Of a stretch of DNA of 64,000 nucleotides, positions 1-8,979 are shown in pieces. This DNA is from Burkholderiales bacterium PBB6. GTDB taxonomy: Bacteria > Pseudomonadota > Gammaproteobacteria > Burkholderiales > Burkholderiaceae_C. The stretch covers positions 558,001 through 622,000 of the forward strand of contig NKIH01000002.1 of NCBI GenBank assembly GCA_002255925.1. Direction: 5' to 3'. Position 1 is the stretch's first letter. Every line of letters starts with the position of its first letter. The notes below the pieces were generated by a model that saw only the letters and a program-made list of their open reading frames with translations, did no database searches and had not been told where the DNA came from. A program made the position numbers and the translations under genes.

Positions 1-2486
1 TGCAGCGCCTGGCGGCGGTTCTCGATCGTCTCGACCTCGTTGTGCAGGAAATAGCACTGGCCGCCGCGCTTGAGCTCACGCAGCACGGCTTCGCGGATGA
101 CGCTCTTGCCTTCATTGCGCACGAAGGTCTTGATGGCCAGGCGGCGCTGCGGCGCGGTGGCGATCACGCTCAGGTCACGCAGGCCTTCCAGCGCCATGCC
201 CAGCGTGCGCGGGATCGGCGTGGCGGTGAGCGTCAGCACATCCACCTCGGCGCGCATGGCCTTGATGGCTTCCTTGTGGCGCACGCCGAAACGGTGTTCC
301 TCGTCAATCACCAGCAGGCCCAGGCGCTTGAACTGCACGTCCTTGCTCAGCAGCTTGTGGGTGCCCACCACGATGTCGATGGTGCCGTTGGCAATGCCTT
401 CCAGTGCGGCCTTGATTTCCTTGGCGGTGCGGAAGCGGCTGAGCTCCGCCACCTTCACCGGCCACTTGCCGAAGCGGTCGACGATGGTCTGGTAATGCTG
501 CTCGGCCAGCAGCGTGGTGGGCGCCAGCAGGGCCACCTGCTTGCCGCCGATCACCGAGACAAACGCGGCCCGCAAGGCCACCTCGGTCTTGCCAAAACCC
601 ACGTCGCCGCACACCAGCCGGTCCATCGGCTTGGGGCTGACCATGTCCTGGATGACCGCGTGGATGGCACCGCGCTGGTCGGCGGTTTCCTCGAAGCCGA
701 AGCTGGCTGCAAAGGCTTCGTAGTCATGGGCCGAGTAGCGGTGTGCCATGCCTTCGCGGGCGGCGCGCAGCGCATACAGGTTGAGCAGCTCGGCGGCGGT
801 GTCGCGCACCTGTTCGGCAGCCTTGCGGCGTGCCTTGTCCCACTGGCCGGAGCCCAGCTTGTGCAGCGGCGCCTCGTCGGCGCTCACGCCGGTGTAGCGG
901 CTGATCAGGTGCAGCTGGCTCACCGGCACATACAGCGTCGCCGCATCGGCGTATTGCAGGTGCAGGAACTCGCTCGGGCCGTCGCCCAGGTCGATGTGCA
1001 GCAGGCCCTGGTAGCGGCCGATGCCGTGCGCGGCATGCACCACGGGGTCGCCCACCTTCAGCTCTGAAAGGTCCTTGATCAGCGCATCGACGTTGCTGGT
1101 CTGCTCTTGCTTGCGGTTGCGCCGGCGGGTGCTGGGCGCGCTGGCGAACAGCTCGGTCTCGGTCAGGAACTGCAGGCTGATCTTCGCGTCCGGCTCGTGC
1201 CAGAAGAAGCCGGCCGAGAGTGGCGCCGCGGTGATGGCCACGCGCTCGGTGCCGGTCTCGAACTCGGCCAGCGTGGCCACGCTCGGCACCTCGATCTTGT
1301 GGTCGCGCAGCATCTCCAGCAGGCTTTCGCGCCGGCCGTCGCTTTCGGCCACCAGCAGCACGCGGTGCGGCGTGGTGCGCAGGTGCTTTTCCAGCGCGGC
1401 CAGCGGCTCGGTGCTGCCGCGATCGGCGGAAATGTCGGGCAGTGGCCGGGCCCAGTCCACGCTCTCGTTGCCGCGCAGCACCAGGGTGGCCAGGTTGCTG
1501 GCGCGGGTGAAGAACTCGTCGGTCTTCAGGTAGATCTCGTCGGGCGGCAGGATGGGCCGGTCCGGGTCATGCTGCAGGAAGCGGTGGCGCTCGCGGGTGT
1601 CGGCGGCGAAGCGCTGCAGGGTGGCGTCGATGTCGCCGTGCAGCACCAGCCCGGCACGCTCGCCGAGGTAATCGAAGATGGTGGCGGTCTGCTCGAAGAA
1701 CAGCGGCAGGTAGTACTCGATGCCTGCCGTGGCGATGCCGTTGCCCAGGTCCTTGTAGATGCGTGAGCGGGTCGGGTCACCGTCGAGCTTGGCGCGCCAG
1801 TTCTGGCGGAACAGCGTGCGCGCCGCGTCGTCCATCGGAAACTCGCGGCCCGGAAGCAACTGCACCGAAGGCACGGGGTACAGGCTGCGCTGGCTGTCGG
1901 GGTCGAAGGTGCGGATGGTGTCGATCTCGTCGTCGAACAAGTCGACGCGGTAGGGCACCAGCGAGCCCATCGGGAAGAGGTCGATCAGGCCGCCGCGCAC
2001 GGCGTATTCACCCGGCGACACCACCTGGCTGACGTGCGTGTAGCCGGCCAGGGTGAGCTGGCTTTTCAGCGCGGCTTCATCGAGCCGGCTCTTCTGCTTG
2101 AACTGGAAGGTGGTGCCCGCCAGAAAGGACGGCGGCGCCAGCCGGGTGAGGGCGGTGGTGGCGGGCATCAGCACCACGTCGACTTCGCCCTGGTGGATAC
2201 GCCAGAGCGTGGCCAGCCGCTCCGAGATCAAGTCCTGGTGCGGGCTGAAGTTGTCGTAGGGCAGGGTTTCCCAATCGGGGAACACGGCCACGCGCAGGCC
2301 CGGCGCAAAGAACGGCAGCTCGTCGGCCAGGCGGGTGGCGTCGCCGGGGTCGGCGGTGATGATGGCCAGCCACTGCCCCTGAGCCAGTCGGGCCTGGGCG
2401 TGGCGGGCAATCAGCAGTGCGTCGGCCGAGCCGATGGGGCGGGGCAGGGTAAAGCGTTTGCCGGGGGCGATGGCAGGCAGTTGCAT
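1..2486 (-). CDS. mfd: Transcription-repair coupling factor Mfd (3' part missing)
   Basis: Mfd is the DNA translocase that removes RNA polymerase stalled at lesions and recruits UvrA. The reverse strand reads from an ATG at 2484-2486 (MQLPAIAPGKRF) and stays open to the window edge, giving about 828 of the roughly 1150 residues usual for the family. The helicase Walker A motif GDVGFGKTE is encoded near 588-612 and the DEEH box followed by RFG near 283-303. The last visible codons read GGQCYFLHNEVETIENR, as in the RecG-like second helicase lobe. The C-terminal end, including the rest of the TRG and D7 region, lies outside the window. It is divergent from ispD. Missing sequence is an edge effect, not a sign of decay. 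Confidence 0.96.
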   Translation of the reverse strand, partial: MQLPAIAPGKRFTLPRPIGSADALLIARHAQARLAQGQWLAIITADPGDATRLADELPFFAPGLRVAVFPDWETLPYDNFSPHQDLISERLATLWRIHQGEVDVVLMPATTALTRLAPPSFLAGTTFQFKQKSRLDEAALKSQLTLAGYTHVSQVVSPGEYAVRGGLIDLFPMGSLVPYRVDLFDDEIDTIRTFDPDSQRSLYPVPSVQLLPGREFPMDDAARTLFRQNWRAKLDGDPTRSRIYKDLGNGIATAGIEYYLPLFFEQTATIFDYLGERAGLVLHGDIDATLQRFAADTRERHRFLQHDPDRPILPPDEIYLKTDEFFTRASNLATLVLRGNESVDWARPLPDISADRGSTEPLAALEKHLRTTPHRVLLVAESDGRRESLLEMLRDHKIEVPSVATLAEFETGTERVAITAAPLSAGFFWHEPDAKISLQFLTETELFASAPSTRRRNRKQEQTSNVDALIKDLSELKVGDPVVHAAHGIGRYQGLLHIDLGDGPSEFLHLQYADAATLYVPVSQLHLISRYTGVSADEAPLHKLGSGQWDKARRKAAEQVRDTAAELLNLYALRAAREGMAHRYSAHDYEAFAASFGFEETADQRGAIHAVIQDMVSPKPMDRLVCGDVGFGKTEVALRAAFVSVIGGKQVALLAPTTLLAEQHYQTIVDRFGKWPVKVAELSRFRTAKEIKAALEGIANGTIDIVVGTHKLLSKDVQFKRLGLLVIDEEHRFGVRHKEAIKAMRAEVDVLTLTATPIPRTLGMALEGLRDLSVIATAPQRRLAIKTFVRNEGKSVIREAVLRELKRGGQCYFLHNEVETIENRRQAL

Positions 2487-2561
2487 GAGCGTGGGCAGTG
2501 GAGTCAAAACGACAACACGCCCCGGAGCACTCGCTCGGGGGCGTTCAACAGCTGGCGATTT

Positions 2562-2567
2562 TAGAAT
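2562..2567 (+). promoter_or_regulatory. Candidate -10 element of ispD
   Basis: TAGAAT matches the sigma-70 -10 consensus at 5 of 6 positions and ends 7 bases before the ispD ATG, so transcription would begin at or next to the start codon. No good -35 is visible. A GGAG lies directly before the ATG, so a conventional ribosome site is not excluded. Confidence 0.4.
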
Positions 2568-2574
2568 CGGAGCA

Positions 2575-3651
2575 ATGACCACCTACACCGTCGGGGCCGA
2601 ACCCCGTTGTTTTGCGCTCGTGCCGTGTGCCGGCACGGGCAGCCGCGCAGGCAGTTTCAACCCCAAGCAGTACGAGCCGGTGGCCGGTCGTCCGCTGGTG
2701 GCGCACACCCTGGCGGCGCTGGCGCGTGTGCCGCGCATCACCGCCACGCTGGTGGTGCTGGCCCCCGATGACGAGCAATTCGCCGATGAACTGCCCGGCC
2801 TGGAAGGCGACACCCTGTGGTGCGCCAAGGTCGGCGGCGCCACGCGTGCTGAAACCGTGGCCAATGGCCTGGCCGAGTTGCGCAACCGTGGCGCCCAGCC
2901 CCATGACTGGGTGCTGGTGCACGACGCCGCCCGCTGCCTGCTGCGCCCGGCCTGGGTAGACCGCCTGATCGACGCCTGCGCCGACGACGAAGTGGGCGGC
3001 CTGCTGGCCCTGCCGTTGGCCGACACGCTGAAGGGCGAAACGGATGGCCGTGTCAGTGCCACCGTCGATCGCTCGGGCAAATGGGCCGCGCAGACGCCGC
3101 AGATGTTCCGCCTGGGCATGCTGGCCCCGGCGCTGGCCTTTGCCGGCGACACCGTGACCGACGAGGCCAGCGCCATCGAAGCCCTGGGCCACCAGCCCAA
3201 GCTGGTGCGCGGCGAGTTCGAGAACTTCAAGGTGACCTTCCCGGGCGACTTCCAGATGGCCGAGCGCATGCTGGCCACGGCGCGTCGCGGCGCCGAGGTG
3301 CGCGCGTTTGTGCCCTCGAAAGACTTCGCGCAGTCGCAGCAGTTCTACAGCGACATCGGCTTCGTCCAGGAGTTTGCACACGGTGACATCGCCGGCTACC
3401 GCCTTGGCCAGACCGCCTTCCTGCTGCAGGATTTTTACCAGCCGCAGCACGCCAACAACTTCATGATGCATCTGACGGTCGATGACCTCGGCCTGTTCTG
3501 GGCGCACCTGCAGAAGGCCGGTGTGGCGGCACGCTACGGCGTCAAGCTGGACGCCCCGCAAGAGCGGCCCTGGGGCCTGATCGACATGACGATGACCGAC
3601 CCGAGCGGCGTGCTCTGGCGCATCGCACAGCGCATGGAGCGTGACGAATGA
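2575..3651 (+). CDS. ispD: IspD cytidylyltransferase fused to a C-terminal VOC domain
   Basis: Residues 1-235 are 2-C-methyl-D-erythritol 4-phosphate cytidylyltransferase, which makes CDP-methylerythritol in the non-mevalonate isoprenoid pathway. The nucleotide-binding loop reads [17 protein letters not shown] (17-33), with VHDAAR at 115-120 and [11 protein letters not shown] near 216-226. Residues about 242-352 are a second domain that looks like a VOC (glyoxalase/bleomycin-resistance) protein: [25 protein letters not shown] start, FMMHLTVDD near 296-304 and DPSGVLWRI near 342-350. Total 358 residues against about 235 for a normal IspD. There is no stop or frame change at the junction. The ATG at 2575 is chosen because IspD homology begins there; the frame stays open to 2434 upstream. 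Its stop overlaps the ispF start. The role of the VOC part is unknown. Confidence 0.93.
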   Translation: MTTYTVGAEPRCFALVPCAGTGSRAGSFNPKQYEPVAGRPLVAHTLAALARVPRITATLVVLAPDDEQFADELPGLEGDTLWCAKVGGATRAETVANGLAELRNRGAQPHDWVLVHDAARCLLRPAWVDRLIDACADDEVGGLLALPLADTLKGETDGRVSATVDRSGKWAAQTPQMFRLGMLAPALAFAGDTVTDEASAIEALGHQPKLVRGEFENFKVTFPGDFQMAERMLATARRGAEVRAFVPSKDFAQSQQFYSDIGFVQEFAHGDIAGYRLGQTAFLLQDFYQPQHANNFMMHLTVDDLGLFWAHLQKAGVAARYGVKLDAPQERPWGLIDMTMTDPSGVLWRIAQRMERDE

Positions 3652-4181
3652 CCCCCTCCGATCAAACTGGCAACACCACGGCCACCGCAGCACTCGCCTT
3701 GCCGGCGCTGCGCGTGGGTGAAGGCTGGGACACGCATGCGCTGGTCACCGGCCGCCCGCTGGTGCTGGGCGGCATCACCATCCCGCACACCCACGGCCTG
3801 CTGGGCCACTCGGACGCCGATGCCTTGCTGCACGCCATCACCGACGCCATCCTGGGTGGTGCGGGCCTGGGCGACATCGGCCGCCACTTTCCCGACACCG
3901 CGGTCGAGTTCAAGGGCGCTGACTCCTTCGTGCTGCTGCAGGAAGCCGCCAAGCGCGTGCGCGCCGCCGGCTGGTTGGTGGTGAATGTCGACAGCACCAT
4001 CGTGGCCCAGGCGCCGAAGATGGCGCCGCACATTCCGGCCATGGTGCTGCGTGTGGCCGAGGCTTTGGGCATCGAGCCCGGCCGCGTCAACGTAAAGGCC
4101 AAGACGGCCGAGAAGATGGGGCCGGTGGGCGAGGGCCGATCGATCGAGACGCGGGCGGTGTGCCTGCTGGCCGCCGGCTGA
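3648..4181 (+). CDS. ispF: 2-C-methyl-D-erythritol 2,4-cyclodiphosphate synthase
   Basis: IspF closes CDP-ME 2-phosphate to the cyclodiphosphate with release of CMP, two steps after IspD in the MEP pathway. The metal-site motif is GEGWDTH, giving D28 and H30, and the third zinc ligand is H62 in [23 protein letters not shown] and the C-terminal [16 protein letters not shown] match the active-site and trimer-interface regions. It has 177 residues, about 15-18 longer than usual because of an Ala/Thr-rich N-terminus. The start overlaps the ispD stop as ATGA, so the two are translationally coupled. Confidence 0.96.
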   Translation: MTPSDQTGNTTATAALALPALRVGEGWDTHALVTGRPLVLGGITIPHTHGLLGHSDADALLHAITDAILGGAGLGDIGRHFPDTAVEFKGADSFVLLQEAAKRVRAAGWLVVNVDSTIVAQAPKMAPHIPAMVLRVAEALGIEPGRVNVKAKTAEKMGPVGEGRSIETRAVCLLAAG

Positions 4182-4203
4182 CCTGGCCGGATTGAAGCGT
4201 GGG

Positions 4204-5553
4204 TCAGCCGCGCTTCAAGCGGATGTGTGCGATGAGGCCGCCGTCGCGGGCATTCGCCAGTTCCAGCCCGGCATCAATGCGCTGCAGCGCCTTCTTTACG
4301 ATGGCCAGGCCCAGGCCGGCGCCGGTGGCGGCCGTGCGGGCCGCATCACCACGGAAAAACGGCGTGGTGAGCTGACCGAGCTTCTCCGGCGCCACACCGG
4401 GGCCGTGGTCGCGCACGGTGATGATCACCGAATCGGCGGCCACCACATGGCTGATGCTGACCCGCGCCACGCCGGTTTCGATGCTGCGGCCGTAGCGGCG
4501 CGCGTTCTCGAACAGGTTGGCGAACACGCGGCCCAGTTCGGTGTCGTCGCCCATCACGATCAGATGCGGCGGCAGCTTGATGCTGAAGCGGATCTGCGTG
4601 GTGTCGCGGAACGACGCGGCTTCGCGCTCGACCACCGCGGTCGCGTCGACCTGCACCGTGCGGGTGTCGTCCGGGCGGGCGTAATCCATAAACTTGTCGA
4701 TGATGGCGTCGAGCTGGTCGATGTCCATCGCCATGTTGCGACGGGCCTCGTCGTCGCTCACGCTGATCTCGGCCTCAAGCCGCAGGCGGGCCAGCGGCGT
4801 GCGCAGGTCATGCGAAATGCCGGCCAGCATCACGGCGCGTTCTTCTTCCACCTTGGCCAGCTCGCGGGCCATGCGGTTGAAACCGATGTTCACCGCGCGG
4901 ATCTCGCTGGTGATGGTGGTTTCGTCCAGCCGGGAATCAAACTCGCCTTCGCGGATGCGGCTGGCGGCGAACGACAGGTTCTTCAGCGGCTTGTTGATGA
5001 GCCGCGCCACCGCTGCCGAGCCCAGCAAGGTGGCCAGCAGCGCCACGCCCACCCACACAAACCAGGTGCCCGGCGTGAGGGTTTGCAGCCGGGCATATTC
5101 GGCCTGCATCCAGTACGGGTCAGGGCCGATGTTGAAGCCTACCCACAAGGCCGGCACGCCATTCACGCTGCGCGCCACCAGCGTTTCTTCACCCAGGCGG
5201 TTGCGCAGGTCGTTGGTGACGAGGCGCGTGAAGCGGTCAGTGGCGAAGGGCTCCCACTGGTCGCCCGGCTCGCGCGGCAGCACCCGCACGGCTTCCTGCT
5301 CGCTCATGGTCTTGACCACGGCGATGCGGTTGATGCCGTCGGAGTAGCGCAGCGCGGCCCGCGACAGGTTCACCAGGCTGGCGATCTGCTGGGCAGCTTG
5401 CACCGCGCGCGGCTCGAACTCGAGTTGCCGCAGGGTGATGACCCAGGCGGTGATGCCCCCTGCCAGCAAGATGGCCAGCAGCACGAAGGTGCGCCAGAAC
5501 AAATTGAGCGACAGGGGCGGGGCCTTCACGGCCGCCAGCTTTTTTGCAGCCAT
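4204..5553 (-). CDS. envZ: EnvZ-type sensor histidine kinase
   Basis: Inner-membrane sensor kinase of 449 residues, paired with the OmpR-type regulator whose stop lies 33 bases upstream. Transmembrane segments lie near residues 18-41 and 163-185, flanking a periplasmic domain of about 120 residues. A HAMP linker follows (about 186-240). The phosphoacceptor is H248 in AGISHDLRTPLARL; the N box reads NLFENARRYG, the G boxes DHGPGVAP and GAGLGLAIV. The family senses osmotic or envelope conditions and sets OmpR phosphorylation; the actual signal here is not known. Confidence 0.9.
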   Translation of the reverse strand: MAAKKLAAVKAPPLSLNLFWRTFVLLAILLAGGITAWVITLRQLEFEPRAVQAAQQIASLVNLSRAALRYSDGINRIAVVKTMSEQEAVRVLPREPGDQWEPFATDRFTRLVTNDLRNRLGEETLVARSVNGVPALWVGFNIGPDPYWMQAEYARLQTLTPGTWFVWVGVALLATLLGSAAVARLINKPLKNLSFAASRIREGEFDSRLDETTITSEIRAVNIGFNRMARELAKVEEERAVMLAGISHDLRTPLARLRLEAEISVSDDEARRNMAMDIDQLDAIIDKFMDYARPDDTRTVQVDATAVVEREAASFRDTTQIRFSIKLPPHLIVMGDDTELGRVFANLFENARRYGRSIETGVARVSISHVVAADSVIITVRDHGPGVAPEKLGQLTTPFFRGDAARTAATGAGLGLAIVKKALQRIDAGLELANARDGGLIAHIRLKRG

Positions 5554-5586
5554 GCGTGGGGTGGGTACAGCAGGAAATCAGGAAGA

Positions 5587-6321
5587 TCAGGCGGCTTCGC
5601 TGGGCACAAACACGTAGCCCACACCCCAGACGGTTTGAATGTAGCGCGGGTTGCCCGGATCCGGCTCAAGCATCTTGCGCAGGCGGGAAATCTGCACGTC
5701 CAGGCTGCGGTCGAAGGGCTCGAATTCGCGGCCACGGGCCAACTGGGCCAGCTTGTCGCGGCTCAGCGGCTGGCGCGGGTGGCGCACCAGGGCCTTGAGC
5801 ATCGAGAACTCGCCGGTGGTCAGCGTGATCTGCTCACCTTCCTTGGTCAGGCGGCGCAGCGACAGATCAAACTCGAACGGGCCGAAGCTGACGATCTGCG
5901 CGTCCTTGGCCGGGGCGCCAGGCGCTTCCTGCGTCGGGCGGCGGCGCAGCACGGCATGGATGCGGGCCAGCAGTTCACGCGGGTTGAACGGCTTGGGCAG
6001 GTAATCGTCGGCGCCCACTTCCAGACCGACGATGCGGTCGACGTCTTCGACCTTGGCCGTCAGCATGATGATGGGCGTGGTGTCACCGGCGGCGCGCAGG
6101 CGCCGGCAGATCGACAGGCCGTCTTCACCGGGCAGCATCAGGTCGAGCACGATCAGGTCGATCGTTTCACGCGTCAGCAGGCGGTTCAGCGCCTTGGCAT
6201 CTTCAGCCAGCAGCACATCGAAGCCTTCCTGCGTCAGATAGCGACGCAGCAAGTCCCGGATACGGGCGTCATCGTCAACGACGACGATGCGGTCTTGCCG
6301 GGCAGAGGCGGGTGCGTTCAT
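5587..6321 (-). CDS. ompR: OmpR-type response regulator
   Basis: Two-component transcription factor of 244 residues. The receiver domain carries the acidic pocket VVDDDAR and phosphoacceptor D60 in LIVLDLMLPGEDGL; the signature GADDYLPKPFNPRELLARI contains the conserved lysine. The C-terminal winged helix (about 145-240) ends with RYIQTVWGVGYVFVP. The receiver resembles E. coli OmpR closely in the LMLPGEDGLSICRRL and VDRIVGLE stretches, so OmpR is preferred over a generic family name. It is cotranscribed with envZ and divergent from the SIMPL gene. Confidence 0.9.
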   Translation of the reverse strand: MNAPASARQDRIVVVDDDARIRDLLRRYLTQEGFDVLLAEDAKALNRLLTRETIDLIVLDLMLPGEDGLSICRRLRAAGDTTPIIMLTAKVEDVDRIVGLEVGADDYLPKPFNPRELLARIHAVLRRRPTQEAPGAPAKDAQIVSFGPFEFDLSLRRLTKEGEQITLTTGEFSMLKALVRHPRQPLSRDKLAQLARGREFEPFDRSLDVQISRLRKMLEPDPGNPRYIQTVWGVGYVFVPSEAA

Positions 6322-6336
6322 GGCGGGTCCTGAATT

Positions 6337-6401
6337 TGTAACAGCAACGGATTGTGAAGGCCGGACAAGGACTTGCGCTCGAAAAAAGACCCGCTGTTAC
6401 A
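6337..6401. promoter_or_regulatory. Spaced inverted repeat between ompR and the SIMPL gene
   Basis: TGTAACAGC at 6337-6345 is repeated inverted as GCTGTTACA at 6393-6401, 47 bases apart, in the 171-base divergent intergenic region. Position and motif would suit a DNA-bound dimeric regulator such as the adjacent OmpR, but that is inference. Confidence 0.35.
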
Positions 6402-6492
6402 TCTGTTGCCCCCAGAATTCACGCATCGGGGTTGTCAGCCGGAATCTGGTCTGCGACGTTCTCTCCCAATGATCTCAACCAACGCCATCCGC

Positions 6493-7212
6493 ATGAACTC
6501 TTCCTTTCGCCGTCGCGCTGGCTCTGCGCTGATCCTTGGTTTTGCGGCCTGCGCGGCCGCTGGTGCCGCCGAGCCCGTGCCGCAAGGCGTGCTGCAACTC
6601 AGTGCCACCGCCACGCAAGAGGCACCGCAAGACTGGATGCGCCTGCAGCTGCAGGTGACGCGCGAGGGGGCTGACCCGGTGGCCGTTCAAAGCCAGCTGA
6701 AGCAGGCCCTGGACGCCGCACTGGCGGAAGCCCGCAAGGTGGCCAAGCCTGGCCAGGTGGAATTGCAGACCAACGGCATGAGCGTGTCGCCTCGGTATGG
6801 GCAGAAGGGCACGATCACCGGCTGGCAAGGCCGCGGTGAACTGCTGGTGGAGGGGCGCGACATGGCCGCCATCAGCCAGCTCAGCGGCAAGGTCGGCAGC
6901 ATGACGGTGGGCCAGATCAGCTACAGCTTGTCACGCGAGGCCCGCGAGAAGCTCGAAGCTGACGTGACTGCCCAGGCCATCGCGCGTTTTCGCGCCCGGG
7001 CCGCTGACCAAGCCAAGCTGTTCGGCTACGCAGGGTTCGAATTGCGCGAGGTGAGCGTGAACAGCGACGCCAGCACGGAGTCGGTGCAGCCGAGCTTCCG
7101 CGCCAAGGCCATGCTGGCCGCAGCCCCGATGGCCGATGGCGTGCCCATGCCGGTGGAGGCCGGCAAGGGCACGGTCACCACCACGGTCAGTGGCAGCGTG
7201 CAGCTGAAGTAA
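6493..7212 (+). CDS. SIMPL-domain (DUF541) secreted protein
   Basis: Predicted periplasmic protein of 239 residues. An N-terminal signal peptide is clear: RRR, then a hydrophobic stretch (AGSALILGFAACAAAGA) with likely cleavage before AEPVPQG. The remainder fits the SIMPL/DUF541 family, with the early LQLSATATQEAPQDWM strand and a C-terminal TVTTTVSGSVQLK strand. The molecular function of the family is poorly known. The start at 6493 is chosen because it places the signal peptide correctly; an in-frame ATG lies at 6469. Neither has a clear Shine-Dalgarno sequence. Confidence 0.82.
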   Translation: MNSSFRRRAGSALILGFAACAAAGAAEPVPQGVLQLSATATQEAPQDWMRLQLQVTREGADPVAVQSQLKQALDAALAEARKVAKPGQVELQTNGMSVSPRYGQKGTITGWQGRGELLVEGRDMAAISQLSGKVGSMTVGQISYSLSREAREKLEADVTAQAIARFRARAADQAKLFGYAGFELREVSVNSDASTESVQPSFRAKAMLAAAPMADGVPMPVEAGKGTVTTTVSGSVQLK

Positions 7213-7232
7213 CTCAGCTGCTCAGCGCAGCA

Positions 7233-8009
7233 TCACTGCGCCACCCAGCCGCCATCCATGTTGATGGCGGTGCCGCGGATGTTGTTGCCGGCGGGTGAGC
7301 ACAGGAACACGGCCAGCGCGGCCAGCTCTTCCGGCGTGGTGAACTGCAGCGACGGTTCCTTCTCAGCCAGCAGGCGGCGCTGCGCTTCTTCCACGCTCAC
7401 GCCTTCGGCCACGGCGCGGGCATCCACCTGCTTCTGCACCAGCGGCGTCAAGACCCAGCCGGGGCAGATGGCGTTCACGGTGACGCCGGTGGTGGCGGTT
7501 TCGAGCGCCGCCGTCTTGGTGAAGCCCACCACGCCGTGCTTGGCGGCCACATAGGCGCTCTTGTTGGCCGAGGCCACCAGGCCGTGCACCGACGCGATGT
7601 TCAGCACGCGGCCCCAGCCCCGGGCCTTCATGCCCGGCAGGGCGGCGCGCGTGGCGTGGAACACCGAGCTCAGGTTGATGGCGATGATGGCGTCCCACTT
7701 GTCGACGGGGAATTCATCGACCGGCGCCACATGCTGGATGCCCGCGTTGTTGACCAGCACGTCGATGCGGCCGAAGCGCGCTTCGCAGGCCCGCACCATG
7801 TCCTCGATCTCTGCGGCCTTGCTCATGTCAGCCCCGTGGTAGGCCACGCTGCCGCCGGTGGCTGCCGACTGCACTTCGGCGATGGCCGCTTCGTGGTCGC
7901 CAAAACCATTGAGCATCACGTTCGCGCCTTGGGCGGCCAGGGCCTTGGCCATGCCAAGCCCGATGCCGCTGGTGGACCCGGTGACCAATGCAGTTTTTCC
8001 TTTGAGCAT
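7233..8009 (-). CDS. bdhA: 3-hydroxybutyrate dehydrogenase
   Basis: Short-chain dehydrogenase of 258 residues that oxidises D-3-hydroxybutyrate to acetoacetate with NAD, the step following PHB depolymerisation. The cofactor motif TGSTSGIG lies near 10-17, NNAG near 88, the catalytic serine in NIASVHG and the catalytic pair in YVAAK. The stretch CPGWVLTPLVQKQV is characteristic of the hydroxybutyrate dehydrogenase subgroup. phaR, the PHB regulator, lies 3.6 kb away. A different 3-hydroxyacyl substrate cannot be excluded from sequence. Confidence 0.9.
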   Translation of the reverse strand: MLKGKTALVTGSTSGIGLGMAKALAAQGANVMLNGFGDHEAAIAEVQSAATGGSVAYHGADMSKAAEIEDMVRACEARFGRIDVLVNNAGIQHVAPVDEFPVDKWDAIIAINLSSVFHATRAALPGMKARGWGRVLNIASVHGLVASANKSAYVAAKHGVVGFTKTAALETATTGVTVNAICPGWVLTPLVQKQVDARAVAEGVSVEEAQRRLLAEKEPSLQFTTPEELAALAVFLCSPAGNNIRGTAINMDGGWVAQ

Positions 8010-8100
8010 GCCGAAATCTCCTGAGGGGTTGCTAAAGTGATTATCCGGGAGCGAGCCTTGAAGAATGCTTGCATGCCCCTAGCTGTTTTGTGAGCCCACC

Positions 8101-8979
8101 ATGCCCCACACGCTGAACTCTCCTCGCCAGTCCCATGTGCAATGCCTTGGGGCGCGCGGCCTGCACCGCATGGCCGTGACCGAGTGGGGCGATCCGGCCA
8201 ACCCGCGTGTCGTGGTGTGCGTGCATGGCCTGACGCGCCAGGGCCGGGACTTCGATGTGCTGGCCCAGTCGCTGGCGCCGCACTTCCGCGTGGTTTGCCC
8301 TGATGTGGTGGGGCGCGGCCAGTCAAGCTGGCTGAGCGACCCGACGGGTTACGCCATTCCTGCCTACGTGGCTGACATGGTCACGCTGCTGGCCCGCATC
8401 AATGCGCCCGAGGTGCATTGGGTGGGCACATCGATGGGCGGCTTGATTGGCTTGGGGCTGGCATCGCTGCCGGGCTCACCGCTGCGCAGCCTGGTGCTGA
8501 ATGATGTCGGCCCGAAGATTGAATATGCATCGCTGCAGCGCATCGGCCAGTACGTGGGCATGCCTGTGCGCTGGCCCACTGAGCAGGCCGCTGCCGATGG
8601 GCTCTGGGAGATTTCCAAGGGCTTCGGTCCGCACACGCCGGAAGAATGGCTGGCCCTGACGCGGCCCCAGCTGGTGCGTGACGGCGACGCCTTCAAGAGC
8701 CACTACGACCCGGCCATCGGCGTGCCGTTCAGGGCCGTCACGCCCGAGATTGCCGCTGCGGGCGAAGCTGCGCTGTGGATGGCCTGGGACAGCCTGAAGC
8801 TGCCGACCCTGCTGCTGCGCGGCGGTGACTCTGATTTGCTGTCCGCCGAGACCGCGGCACAGATGACCCAGCGCGGCCCGCGCGCCAAGCTGGTCGAGTT
8901 CGCCGGTGTGGGCCATGCGCCCACCCTGGTGCACGAAGACCAGGTGAGCGTGGTGCGCGCCTTCCTCGGGGTGGCATGA
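8101..8979 (+). CDS. Alpha/beta-fold hydrolase
   Basis: Hydrolase of 292 residues. The nucleophile elbow is GTSMGG with S111, preceded by the oxyanion region VHGLTRQGRDFD (41-52). The catalytic histidine is in GVGHAPTLVHE near the C-terminus, and an acidic residue is available in LRGGDSDLLS. No signal peptide is present, so it is cytoplasmic. Its stop overlaps the relA ATG (ATGA), so the two are probably cotranscribed. The substrate cannot be read from the sequence. Confidence 0.85.
   Translation: MPHTLNSPRQSHVQCLGARGLHRMAVTEWGDPANPRVVVCVHGLTRQGRDFDVLAQSLAPHFRVVCPDVVGRGQSSWLSDPTGYAIPAYVADMVTLLARINAPEVHWVGTSMGGLIGLGLASLPGSPLRSLVLNDVGPKIEYASLQRIGQYVGMPVRWPTEQAAADGLWEISKGFGPHTPEEWLALTRPQLVRDGDAFKSHYDPAIGVPFRAVTPEIAAAGEAALWMAWDSLKLPTLLLRGGDSDLLSAETAAQMTQRGPRAKLVEFAGVGHAPTLVHEDQVSVVRAFLGVA

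Noticed and set aside
2515..2546. GC-rich hairpin between mfd and ispD
   Set aside because: It lies between divergent starts, so it cannot be a terminator, and no regulator motif is evident.
4190..4220. Terminator between ispF and envZ
   Set aside because: TTGAAGCG / CGCTTCAA has a long loop, overlaps the envZ 3' end and lacks a T run.
4192..6333. 713-codon plus-strand frame opposite envZ and ompR
   Set aside because: It runs across the gap between two genes with unmistakable kinase and receiver motifs on the other strand.
6392..6410. RstA-type box (TACATNTNGTTACA)
   Set aside because: TACATCTGTTGC matches only part of the consensus and the spacing is wrong; the longer inverted repeat explains the similarity better.
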